DNA from: CBDUQI01 sp965369325
GTDB taxonomy: Bacteria > Pseudomonadota > Gammaproteobacteria > Steroidobacterales > JBCBZW01
DNA: 20,263 nucleotides
Assembly (NCBI GenBank): GCA_965369325.1
Contig: CBDUQI010000099.1
Location: forward strand, 1 to 20,263
Direction of reading: 5' to 3'
Position numbers and translations under genes: made by a program. Below the pieces are notes generated by a model, which was given only the letters and a program-made list of their open reading frames with translations, had not been told where the DNA came from and did not search any database. How positions within the stretch are numbered: the stretch's first letter is position 1; each line of letters starts with the position of its first letter. Shown piece after piece: positions 8,046 to 15,349 of this stretch.

Positions 8046-8765
8046 TCAGGTTTTGCGCCGACGCAGCACCAACGCGCCGAGCATGATCACCAACGGGATA
8101 GCAAGCACCAGTGGTAGTGCTGCGGATGGCAACAGCGTGGCAAGCGCGCTCTTATCTACATCTACAGGGGGTTCCGGCGCATTGGCCAGAGGTGCCGTCA
8201 CAAAGAAAGTGACCGACACATTGTCGTAAGGCAGCCCCTCAACACCATTGACCACCAGTGATTTGACCGAAGCGGTTTTGTTGACAATTTCCGCACCCGG
8301 TCGGTGCTTAATAAACACCGACGCAGAGGACGGCGTGCGCTCCTCATCCATCGGGGTATGCTCCGGGATAGCCAGATGCACGCGCGCGGCGACCACCCCG
8401 TCAATAGAAGACAGCGTTCGGGCCAGTTCCTGCGACAGGGCGTGCAACAAGCGAGCACGCTCCTCGAGGGGCGTGGAGACCAAACCTTGTTTGGCGAACA
8501 CCTCGCCCAGTGATTCATAACGCTCTCGTGGCAGGCCCTCAGCCTTTAGCACCCGCATGGCGGGAGCCAAATCGCTGCGACTCACCTGCAACATCCAGTG
8601 CTTGTCCGCATAGACTTTGCGTGCGTCATGGCCTTGGCTTACCAGCAACGCCAGCATCTCATTAGCCTGATGCTCATCCAATTGCGAGTACAGTGGCTCG
8701 TACCCGCACCCTCCAAGCAACAATGCGCTCAATACCACGGTTGATCCGAGAAAACGCCGCGCCAT
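8046..8765 (-). CDS. sctJ: Inner-membrane ring lipoprotein SctJ
   Basis: The protein has 239 residues from the ATG at 8763-8765, which has AGGTGG 5-6 bases upstream; a GTG three codons earlier directly follows the sctI stop but sits inside that ribosome site. It has a lipoprotein signal peptide with lipobox LLGGC (Cys20), then YscJ/FliF ring-building motifs: QANEMLALLVSQGHDARK, DGVVAARVHLAIPE and PSSASVFIKHRPG, and GLPYDNVSVTFF. A C-terminal membrane helix (about 213-233) is followed by a basic RRRKT tail. SctJ forms the 24-mer inner-membrane ring with SctD. Length and domain order are normal. Confidence 0.97.
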   Translation of the reverse strand: MARRFLGSTVVLSALLLGGCGYEPLYSQLDEHQANEMLALLVSQGHDARKVYADKHWMLQVSRSDLAPAMRVLKAEGLPRERYESLGEVFAKQGLVSTPLEERARLLHALSQELARTLSSIDGVVAARVHLAIPEHTPMDEERTPSSASVFIKHRPGAEIVNKTASVKSLVVNGVEGLPYDNVSVTFFVTAPLANAPEPPVDVDKSALATLLPSAALPLVLAIPLVIMLGALVLRRRKT

Positions 8766-8774
8766 GGTGCCCAC

Positions 8775-9137
8775 CTAACTTTGCTGCCGGAACAGTTGCT
8801 GCACGCCGTCGGCAGAACGGTTGGCAACGTTTGCCACCAGCTGACTGTGAAACAGAAATTCGTGGCTTTGCACCGTCAGCATCATCAGCTCGCTGGGACG
8901 CATCTCGGTGGCTGCAGCCTGGTTGGCCGAGGTGGCCAGTTGCGCAGAGTGGGTGTTCAGATTGAGCAGTGGTCCCAGGAGGCCACCGTTGGCCTGCGCC
9001 TGCGGCGCCTGGGGCGGTAGTCGCGCCTCGCGCGCTTTGGCAAGCACGGAGGAAAAATCAACGGTGCCCGCCGCGCCCCCTGCGGGGCTCAACGGGGCCA
9101 AGGTAGCGGGCGCAGCAACAAGTGTTTCTATCGACAT
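8775..9137 (-). CDS. sctI: Inner rod protein SctI
   Basis: The protein has 120 residues from the ATG at 9135-9137 (GGAG about 9 bases upstream). An upstream in-frame extension begins inside the structured spacer and is rejected. The N-terminal half is Ala/Pro/Gly-rich and probably disordered. The C-terminal helix from about residue 80, RPSELMMLTVQSHEFLFHSQ followed by LVANVANRSADGVQQLFRQQ, matches the YscI/HrpB/EscI rod pattern (P-x-E-L-x-x-L-x-x...ANxxxxxVQxLxxxQ). The rod connects the SctR/S/T export gate to the needle and takes part in substrate switching. Position between sctF and sctJ agrees. It lacks Cys and Trp, as is common for exported early substrates. Confidence 0.88.
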   Translation of the reverse strand: MSIETLVAAPATLAPLSPAGGAAGTVDFSSVLAKAREARLPPQAPQAQANGGLLGPLLNLNTHSAQLATSANQAAATEMRPSELMMLTVQSHEFLFHSQLVANVANRSADGVQQLFRQQS

Positions 9138-9160
9138 GGCAGATTTCTCCACAGGGGCAT

Positions 9161-9198
9161 CGCCGGGTTGTGGGCAGCGATGCGCCACACAACCGGCG
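9161..9198. repeat. Imperfect hairpin in the needle-rod gene spacer
   Basis: Arms 9161-9172 and 9188-9198 pair over 11 bp with one bulged base and a 15-base loop. The element fills the centre of the 71-base gap between the needle and rod genes. There is no U-tract, so it is not a standard terminator. An mRNA-stability or partial-attenuation role is inferred. Confidence 0.45.
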
Positions 9199-9208
9199 GA
9201 TTGCGCAG

Positions 9209-9502
9209 TTACTGTTTGCGACCCAACGTCTCCAGCGCCTGACCAATGCTGTTACTGGCGGTGGACGCGGCGGTTGATAAGAACGCAAGCTCATGAGAGG
9301 CAGCGGAGACTTGCAGCGCCGCACCTGGCGCGCTGTCGCCATCGTTAAGACTTTGCGCCAACGCCACCGTCTTATCCGCCTGACGATCCAGAGCGCTGCC
9401 CCAGGCGCGTGCTACCTCTAAGTACCAACTGCCGCCGGCGCGAGGTTTGGCGTTTTGGGAATCCGTAACCGGCGTGGTGCCGGCCGCTTCTGTGCGATAC
9501 AT
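9209..9502 (-). CDS. sctF: Probable needle subunit SctF
   Basis: The protein has 97 residues with no signal peptide and no Cys. An extended N-terminal 22 residues precede a helical hairpin: GGSWYLEVARAWGSALDRQADKTVALAQSL, a turn with DGDSAPGAALQ, then SAASHELAFLSTAASTASNS and IGQALETLGRKQ. The pattern helix - P/G turn - helix ending near the C-terminus is that of MxiH/YscF needle proteins. It lies between sctD and sctI, where Ysc-type loci carry the needle gene. The ribosome site GGAGGT about 8 bases before the ATG is strong, fitting a protein made in hundreds of copies. It is clearly related to the C-terminus of the protein encoded at 15350-16387. An alternative is a second rod-like or filament subunit. 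Confidence 0.65.
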   Translation of the reverse strand: MYRTEAAGTTPVTDSQNAKPRAGGSWYLEVARAWGSALDRQADKTVALAQSLNDGDSAPGAALQVSAASHELAFLSTAASTASNSIGQALETLGRKQ

Positions 9503-9574
9503 GAGCTCTACCTCCAGTGTGTGATTAACCTTTTGCGATCTGTGACCGTACGTACATGTAGGGCGCGGGCCCGT

Positions 9575-10675
9575 TCAAAACCGTACCCAGTCCAGTCGGC
9601 CGTCCGAATCCAGTTGCACCGCTTGTTTGGTGATTTGACGCACCCGGTGACCGCTCGGCAGCACCGAGCCGACGAAGTAACGCCCACCATCGGTGCTGGC
9701 CAGATACGCGGTCTCCCCATCTACGATGCGAGACAGCCGTGTGCTACCACCAATGTCCGCCATCGAAAGCGGTGGTGGCTCCTCCACATCCAACATCGCC
9801 GGTAACACGGTGAGCTCGCGTAGGCCGACCACGTCATGCCGCGCGTGCTCGGCAACACGTGCCACCGCCGGGTTGGCGCCATCAAGATTACTTACCCGCG
9901 CACTTGCCTGGCCAAGGTACTCCACCTGCGCTGCGTAACCGTTGCTGGCGAAAACCGCCTTAATCTGTGCCACCACTTCGTCATCAGAAGTCAAATTGAC
10001 GATGGGTGCAGGGCGGTAGTTGGCAGCGGCCAACTCGGTTTCGATAGCTGATCGCACGCTCTGTGCGACAACGCCCGCGATAACCCACTGCGCGCCGTGT
10101 GCAGTAAGTGCCAGATCCGCACCACCAGGATGCGCGGCCAGACGTTGTTCGATCGCGATGCGTTGCCCGTGCATCGTATCCGGCCCTTCCTGCGGCTGTG
10201 CGAACGGTTGGTAAAAGGCGGTGGATGCGAGCGCGGCGCAGAGCAACACCGTGGCCCAGGCCATGAAGCCGAAGGTGGACCGAACAACCCCAACCGCGCG
10301 TCTGTTGGGCACTGCACCGCTCCCATCAGGCGTATCTAGCGTGACAGTGCAATCCTCGCCCAGCTGCAGCTCGCAGGGAATCGGCAACTGCAGCCGCTCA
10401 CCGCTTACAGCGTTACCATTCACCTTCAACGCGGCACCGAACGGGCGCAGCTCAGGCGCCGGACCGTTTAGCAACAAAGCGAAGTGGCGATCTTGCACCT
10501 GCTCATCCATCAGACGCAGATCGCATTCGGCATCACGGCCGACGATCACCAGTTCGCCTTGGCGTAACATCGCGCGGGCCCCTTTGTGCACCCCGGACAT
10601 CACACGCAGTACCAGCCCGCCAGCGAACGCCGGTGGCAACACAGATGCAGGCGTCGCTATCGTTTTAGAAGCCAT
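9575..10675 (-). CDS. sctD: Inner-membrane ring protein SctD with FHA domain
   Basis: The protein has 366 residues from the ATG at 10673-10675, inside the 3' end of sctC (11-base overlap); a longer in-frame opening only reads back into sctC. Residues about 21-115 form a cytosolic FHA-like domain with GRDAECDLRL (46-55) and DRHFALLLNG (62-71). A single membrane helix runs from about 134 to 155. The periplasmic part (160-340) carries BON-like ring-building modules, for example AQWVIAGVVAQSVRSAIETE and VVAQIKAVFASNGYAAQVEY. SctD forms the outer of the two inner-membrane rings around SctJ and contacts SctC in the periplasm and SctK in the cytosol. Length and domain order match the family. Confidence 0.93.
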   Translation of the reverse strand: MASKTIATPASVLPPAFAGGLVLRVMSGVHKGARAMLRQGELVIVGRDAECDLRLMDEQVQDRHFALLLNGPAPELRPFGAALKVNGNAVSGERLQLPIPCELQLGEDCTVTLDTPDGSGAVPNRRAVGVVRSTFGFMAWATVLLCAALASTAFYQPFAQPQEGPDTMHGQRIAIEQRLAAHPGGADLALTAHGAQWVIAGVVAQSVRSAIETELAAANYRPAPIVNLTSDDEVVAQIKAVFASNGYAAQVEYLGQASARVSNLDGANPAVARVAEHARHDVVGLRELTVLPAMLDVEEPPPLSMADIGGSTRLSRIVDGETAYLASTDGGRYFVGSVLPSGHRVRQITKQAVQLDSDGRLDWVRF

Positions 10676-12545
10676 CCAGATACGCCTCCGGTTGCCGATG
10701 ACCAATCCCCGGCTGCTGGGCTTTGGCACGCGCTTCTACCATTTCAGGCGGCGCGTTGGCCTGCGCACCAGACTCCGGTATGGAGCCATCGATGCGGGCA
10801 GGCGCCCCGCGACGGTTACGGACGATACGCGGGCTGATCATGAACAGTCGCTCCTGCGCCCGCTCGGTTTTTTCATCGCGCCTGAACAAGCGGCCAACGC
10901 CGGGAACATCGCCAAGAATCGGCACCTTGCGGGTGTTGGTTGCGCTCGCCTCGCGCACCAGTCCGCCCAGCAACAGACTCTCGCCATCGTAGATAATCGC
11001 TTGTGTATTCAGCGACGATCGCTCAACCACGGGAATCTCATCTACCGTCTGATCCGGGCTCAACGAGCCGTCCTCAATGGTGACCAACAACCGTATCTGC
11101 GGATCGCTCGGATCGCCCACGACGTTGGGCACAACGCGTAACGCAGTACCCACCGAGACGTTAAACAAGTCGACATCTTCATTGCCGGCCACGCGCACGA
11201 AGAACGACTGATCAGTGCTCAACACCGCCTCGAGGTTGCTCAACGTGAGCACCTGCGGGCGCGAGACCAGTTTCGCCGAACCGTTCTGCGCCAGGGCATT
11301 TACCCGCGCAAGGAAGTGACCGGAATTGCCCAGCACTGTGTTGAGTAACAAGCCACCGGATGGCGCCAGCGCGTCGATGCCCGCGTTACCTCCGCCAAAA
11401 CGGATGTCGTTGCGGCGATCGTTGTACTGCCAGTCGACGCCGATATCGCTGAGGCTGCCTCGGTCTACATCGACGATAGTGACTTTGATCTCAACCAGCA
11501 GTGGCTCGACATCCAACTCGTCGATCAACCCCTGATACAACGCCATCGCTTCGGCGTAATCGCGCACGATCACGGCGTTCAGGCTGGCATCGGCCTCGAT
11601 ATGGGTGACACGGTCTCGATCGACGGGCGTGGCGGCGAGTGTGCGCTGCGGTTCCCCGCCCCCGCTGCCCCCCTGTTGTGGCGAGCGCTGGCCGAGAGCG
11701 TTGCGCGTGTCCGGCGCACGCAAGCCACGACCACGCAGGGACGGCAGATTGTACGAGTGCAGCGCAGCGCCCGCAGAAGAGGCGGCAAGCAGCGAGCCGC
11801 CAATGCCCATCATGCTGCGCAGCAGGCTGGCAACGCCAGGCACGGTCACTTCGCGTCCGTTCTGAAAAAACGTCAGATCCGTAGCAGAAGCGTAGCGCAG
11901 GCGGAATGTTTTGAATATCACCGGATTGCTCGGCGCCGCCGTTGGCGCAGGCGTGGCAGCAGGCAGCCGTATCACCGGTTGCGTGGATTTTGCCCGTGAG
12001 GGGCGCTGGCGCGCGTACCTGATCAGCTCTTGCACATCGGCCACGAACTCCGGTGCTCCGCGAAACCGAATGACTCCCTGTTCTCGCAACACCGTCAGGT
12101 GTTGATGGCTGTCAGCCAATTGCTGTTGCACCAGCGCGTGCACCACCTGCTCAAGTTCCCGCTTAGGGAGCTTCACACTGCGTTGGGTGATCTCCTTGGT
12201 CGAGGACACGTGCATCACTGTGCCGTCGAAATACGGCAGCAGACCATACGCTTTGACCAAGTGTGAGAAAATGATTTCCGGCGTGTCGTCAAAATGACCG
12301 CTTACGCGCCCGGAGACGGCACTACTGGACAACACGCGCAAGCCTGCCGCGTTGAACAAATCCTGTAGAAATTCATCCAACGGTTGCTCTTGCGCGTGTA
12401 TGGATATCGTCGTGTTCGGCCAGGATGGGGGTTTGGCCTGCGCCGCCGCGCCCAGCACACACCCGGCTGTTGCAAGCAACCCGGTCAGCACGAAGATCTG
12501 GGGCCACCGACGGGCAGCGCCTGGGCAGGCGTTAACTGTGATCAT
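10665..12545 (-). CDS. sctC: Outer-membrane secretin SctC
   Basis: The protein has 626 residues. Its ATG overlaps the sctV stop (ATGA). The signal peptide covers residues 1-37 (basic ARRWP, hydrophobic core, likely cleavage after AQA); a Cys at 29 (TAGC) is not a good lipobox. The N0 domain (ISIHAQEQPLDEFLQDLFNA) and N1/N3 domains follow, with the Gly/Ser-rich loop in N3 (QQGGSGGGEP). The secretin core has RPQVLTLSNLEAVLSTDQSF, RVVPNVVGDPSDPQIRLLVT, QAIIYDGESLLLGGLVRE and the terminal VPILGDVPGVGRLF (541-554). SctC makes the outer-membrane ring through which the needle passes. The C-terminal 60 residues are Pro/Ala-rich and could bind a pilotin, none of which is seen here. Confidence 0.96.
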   Translation of the reverse strand: MITVNACPGAARRWPQIFVLTGLLATAGCVLGAAAQAKPPSWPNTTISIHAQEQPLDEFLQDLFNAAGLRVLSSSAVSGRVSGHFDDTPEIIFSHLVKAYGLLPYFDGTVMHVSSTKEITQRSVKLPKRELEQVVHALVQQQLADSHQHLTVLREQGVIRFRGAPEFVADVQELIRYARQRPSRAKSTQPVIRLPAATPAPTAAPSNPVIFKTFRLRYASATDLTFFQNGREVTVPGVASLLRSMMGIGGSLLAASSAGAALHSYNLPSLRGRGLRAPDTRNALGQRSPQQGGSGGGEPQRTLAATPVDRDRVTHIEADASLNAVIVRDYAEAMALYQGLIDELDVEPLLVEIKVTIVDVDRGSLSDIGVDWQYNDRRNDIRFGGGNAGIDALAPSGGLLLNTVLGNSGHFLARVNALAQNGSAKLVSRPQVLTLSNLEAVLSTDQSFFVRVAGNEDVDLFNVSVGTALRVVPNVVGDPSDPQIRLLVTIEDGSLSPDQTVDEIPVVERSSLNTQAIIYDGESLLLGGLVREASATNTRKVPILGDVPGVGRLFRRDEKTERAQERLFMISPRIVRNRRGAPARIDGSIPESGAQANAPPEMVEARAKAQQPGIGHRQPEAYLDGF

Positions 12546-14563
12546 TGTTCTGTCTCCGGAAGGTCAATAGTGGCACTGGCAGCAACACTCACTTGCGGGT
12601 CGAGTTCCTGATAGGAAAGCACCGCCAGCCCAGGCACATGTGATTGCACAGCGCGGCGCACATGACGACGCATATCGGCTGAGGTGAGTAGCACCGGGTT
12701 CGAGACACTCTCACCAAACGCCTCCTGCACAACCTCGCGCAGGGTGCCCAGACGCTCCGGATCCAGCATCAACATGACCCCGGCGGGGGTTTCCTGCAGA
12801 GCATTGCGTAACGCGGTCTCGGTCGCACCGCCCAGCACCGCGGCCACCAGCGAGCGGTTCTGCCCGGCATAGCGGCGCGAGATAAACTGCGACAGACCCA
12901 TGCGGACGAATTCTGTCAGCGCGCCCAGGTCGCGCTCGCGCCCGCCCCATTCGGCGAGAGCTTCCAGAATGTCACGCATGTTACGAATGGGAATATCTTC
13001 TCGCAGAAGGTTACGCAGCACTTCGGCGATCTGTTGCATCGTCAGCACCTGTAACACTTCCTTCACCAGCGCTGGATAACGCCGCGCCGCATCCTCGATC
13101 AACCCACTGGTTTCCTGAACCCCCAGGAACCGATCGATGTGCTCGCGCAAACACTGCGCGACGGTGTTAACCACGCGCATAGCCATCGCATCATCCTCAT
13201 CAGGCGCGGCTGCGCTGTGCTCGAACGCCTCTGGGCCCGGCCCTTCCTTCAGCACCACACCACTTAGCAGTGGCTCCTCACGTAATGGCGCCGCCATGTC
13301 GACGGTGCAAATCTCCACGTCATAGATGAACACCCGGATGTCCTCGTCGTGCTTGCGCGACGCCACCAACTGCGGCACCGGGAACGGCACGCCGCTGCGC
13401 CTGGCCAGCACTTGGATTGCGTGTTGCACGTGCTCGCTCAGATTTGATGCCTGCGCGATTCCTGGTGGGATCGAAACTGATACGGGAGGTGTAGGGTCAA
13501 CACTCACCGAGGAGCCCTGATCAATGCTCGCCTCGTCGATATCTTGTAGGGCCAGCGAGGGCGTTCGCCCGAGCAGACGGGCAATCAACGTTGGATCGGC
13601 GTAGTGCCCGACGGCAATCATCGCGATCGCAAGCGCAACAAATACAGTGGTGGGAAAGCCGGGCACCACAGCGAACAACAACGACATCACGCCCGTCAAC
13701 AACAGCACCCGGGGCTGCCGGCAGATCTGCCGACCAATGGTCGCGCCAAGATGCGTGCCACCGCTGGAGGAACTACTTCGGGTCACCACCAGGCCCGCCG
13801 CCATGGCACTCAGCAGTGCCGGAATTTGCGCCACCATGCCATCACCGATGGTTAAGATGGAGAACACCTCTGCCGCGGTACCCACGGGCATGCCGTGCTG
13901 TAGGACGCCTACGGTGAGGCCGCCCAGCAGATTTACGATCACGATAATGATGCTGGCGATTGCATCACCTTTAACAAATTTCATTGCGCCGTCCAGGGCG
14001 CCATTGAGCTGGCTTTCTTTCTCCAGCAACACACGGCGCTTGCGGGCTTCGTCTTTGTCGATCAACCCCGAGCGCAAATCCGAATCGATGCTGAGCTGCT
14101 TGCCTGGCATTGCATCCAGGGTAAAACGGGCAGCCACCTCTGCCACACGTTCTGCCCCTTTAGCAATAACGATGAACTGCACGGCAGTGATGATCACAAA
14201 CACCACCACCCCTACGACCAGATTCCCACCAGCGACAAAGTTGCCGAAGGCATCGATGATATGGCCGGCATCCGCATCCAGGAGAATCAGCCGAGTCGTG
14301 GCCACCGACAACGCCAGGCGGAACAAAGTGGAGATAAGCAACACGCTGGGAAAGCTGGAGAACGCCACCGGCTGCGGCGTGTAGAGCGCCATCAGCAACA
14401 GTGCAACGCCGGCACAGATATTGACGGCCACTAGGGCGTCAATCACGATCACCGGCAGACGCAAGACCATGAGCGCCACGATAGCCATCACGCCCATCGC
14501 GAGCAGGATATCGCTAAACCGACTGTTATCCGGGTGCGCGAGATTTACCGTAGCATCTGACAT
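12542..14563 (-). CDS. sctV: Export gate protein SctV (FHIPEP family)
   Basis: The protein has 673 residues, near the usual length. The N-terminal half carries about eight membrane helices (first at about 18-37). The conserved segments FRLALSVATTRLIL (81-94), KGAERVAEVAARFTLDAMPG (135-154), SIDSDLRSGLID and ESQLNGALDGAMKFVKGDAI are all intact. A linker (about 325-375, Asp/Pro/Ser-rich) leads to the cytosolic domain, which makes the nonameric ring that docks chaperone-substrate complexes and SctO. Its ATG lies 6 bases after the ompA-like stop, and its stop overlaps the sctC start, so it is co-translated with both. In many loci sctV is separate from sctC; here they are fused in one coupled run. 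Confidence 0.97.
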   Translation of the reverse strand: MSDATVNLAHPDNSRFSDILLAMGVMAIVALMVLRLPVIVIDALVAVNICAGVALLLMALYTPQPVAFSSFPSVLLISTLFRLALSVATTRLILLDADAGHIIDAFGNFVAGGNLVVGVVVFVIITAVQFIVIAKGAERVAEVAARFTLDAMPGKQLSIDSDLRSGLIDKDEARKRRVLLEKESQLNGALDGAMKFVKGDAIASIIIVIVNLLGGLTVGVLQHGMPVGTAAEVFSILTIGDGMVAQIPALLSAMAAGLVVTRSSSSSGGTHLGATIGRQICRQPRVLLLTGVMSLLFAVVPGFPTTVFVALAIAMIAVGHYADPTLIARLLGRTPSLALQDIDEASIDQGSSVSVDPTPPVSVSIPPGIAQASNLSEHVQHAIQVLARRSGVPFPVPQLVASRKHDEDIRVFIYDVEICTVDMAAPLREEPLLSGVVLKEGPGPEAFEHSAAAPDEDDAMAMRVVNTVAQCLREHIDRFLGVQETSGLIEDAARRYPALVKEVLQVLTMQQIAEVLRNLLREDIPIRNMRDILEALAEWGGRERDLGALTEFVRMGLSQFISRRYAGQNRSLVAAVLGGATETALRNALQETPAGVMLMLDPERLGTLREVVQEAFGESVSNPVLLTSADMRRHVRRAVQSHVPGLAVLSYQELDPQVSVAASATIDLPETEQ

Positions 14564-14569
14564 TTCGCG

Positions 14570-15124
14570 CTACTGGATCGAAATGCCGGTGGCTTCGCTG
14601 AACTGCACACGTCGGTTAACGTCCGCGTACGGGTCCGCCGGGTTGTACAGTGCCGACTCCCCAAAGCCGATCGTCATCAGGCGCTGCGGTGCCACGCCGA
14701 AGCTCTCCACCAGATACTGCTTGATCGTGGTGGCACGGCGCTCAGACAACGCCTGATTGTACCCGTGGGTGCCACTTGCATCCGCGTGGCCGGCAATCAG
14801 CACCACTTTATCGGCGACGCGCGGCAAGTGAAGCATCTGTCCGACGGATTCCAGTAGCGGCAACGATTCCGGCTGTATGTCGGCAGAGTTGTAGGCAAAG
14901 TTGATCATCATGCCGAAGCCGTCCTGAGTTGAGGGCGGCGCCACGGAGGTTTGCATCTGCGCCGAGCGATAGCGCGGCGGTATCAGCAGCGCCGCTAAGG
15001 TCTCGGGACTGGGGGGTGCCGCGAACACCGGCGCTGGCTCGGCGTGGGCATTCATCCAACCATCGCAGGCGATGATTGCCATAAGCGCAAAGCCCATGTT
15101 GAGCTTGCTGATTCGATCTTTCAT
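14570..15124 (-). CDS. OmpA-family peptidoglycan-binding protein heading the sctV operon
   Basis: The protein has 184 residues. Start: ATG with GGGAG about 8 bases upstream. The signal sequence has a hydrophobic core ending IIAC-D; Cys20 could be lipidated (Asp at +2 would favour inner-membrane retention by the E. coli rule) or the peptide could be cleaved after AHA (26-28). A Pro/Ala-rich linker (30-66) leads to a C-terminal OmpA domain: INFAYNSADIQPESLPLLES, VVLIAGHADASG (diaminopimelate-binding Asp), NQALSERRATTIKQYL and the Arg pair in DVNRRVQF. This domain binds peptidoglycan non-covalently. It is the first gene after a terminator and sits 6 bases before sctV, so it is a member of the T3SS operon. 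Anchoring the machine to, or opening a path through, the cell wall is inferred. Confidence 0.88.
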   Translation of the reverse strand: MKDRISKLNMGFALMAIIACDGWMNAHAEPAPVFAAPPSPETLAALLIPPRYRSAQMQTSVAPPSTQDGFGMMINFAYNSADIQPESLPLLESVGQMLHLPRVADKVVLIAGHADASGTHGYNQALSERRATTIKQYLVESFGVAPQRLMTIGFGESALYNPADPYADVNRRVQFSEATGISIQ

Positions 15125-15224
15125 GACTGTACTCCCGAGGATGGAACTGTCTGTCGACTAATGGCAGTGTGTACAGATGACCTGCCAGTGCGTTCATACC
15201 GAAAGACAAACACCAGGAGAGTGG
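15125..15224 (-). promoter_or_regulatory. Inferred promoter region of the ompA-sctV...sctP operon
   Basis: This interval lies between an intrinsic terminator and the first gene of a 12-gene coupled run, so it should hold that operon's promoter. I see no clear sigma-70 pair, no HrpL-type GGAACC...CCAC box and no TTCG-N16-TTCG box by eye. The promoter is inferred from position only. Confidence 0.4.
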
Positions 15225-15257
15225 AAAAAAAACCGGCCAACCCGAAGGTCAGCCGGT
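15225..15257 (-). terminator. Rho-independent terminator with UUCG loop
   Basis: On the minus strand a 10-bp stem with two G-U pairs (15247-15256 with 15233-15242) is closed by a UUCG tetraloop and followed by eight T. It lies about 95 bases after the stop of the 345-residue secreted protein and ends that transcript before the ompA-sctV operon. Confidence 0.92.
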
Positions 15258-15349
15258 ACCGACACCACGCGGCGTCATTGACGAACCGGCGAACCGGCAC
15301 TGTTCGCAAACCGCCGAGCAGCGCCGTCCGCCAGTCGCGCCGGGATGGA

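Noticed and set aside
10221..11141. 306-codon plus-strand frame across the sctC/sctD boundary
   Set aside because: Antisense to two well recognised genes; no domain pattern in the translation.
13647..14384. 245-codon plus-strand frame opposite sctV
   Set aside because: Antisense shadow of the membrane domain of sctV; low-complexity Thr/Ala/Pro composition.
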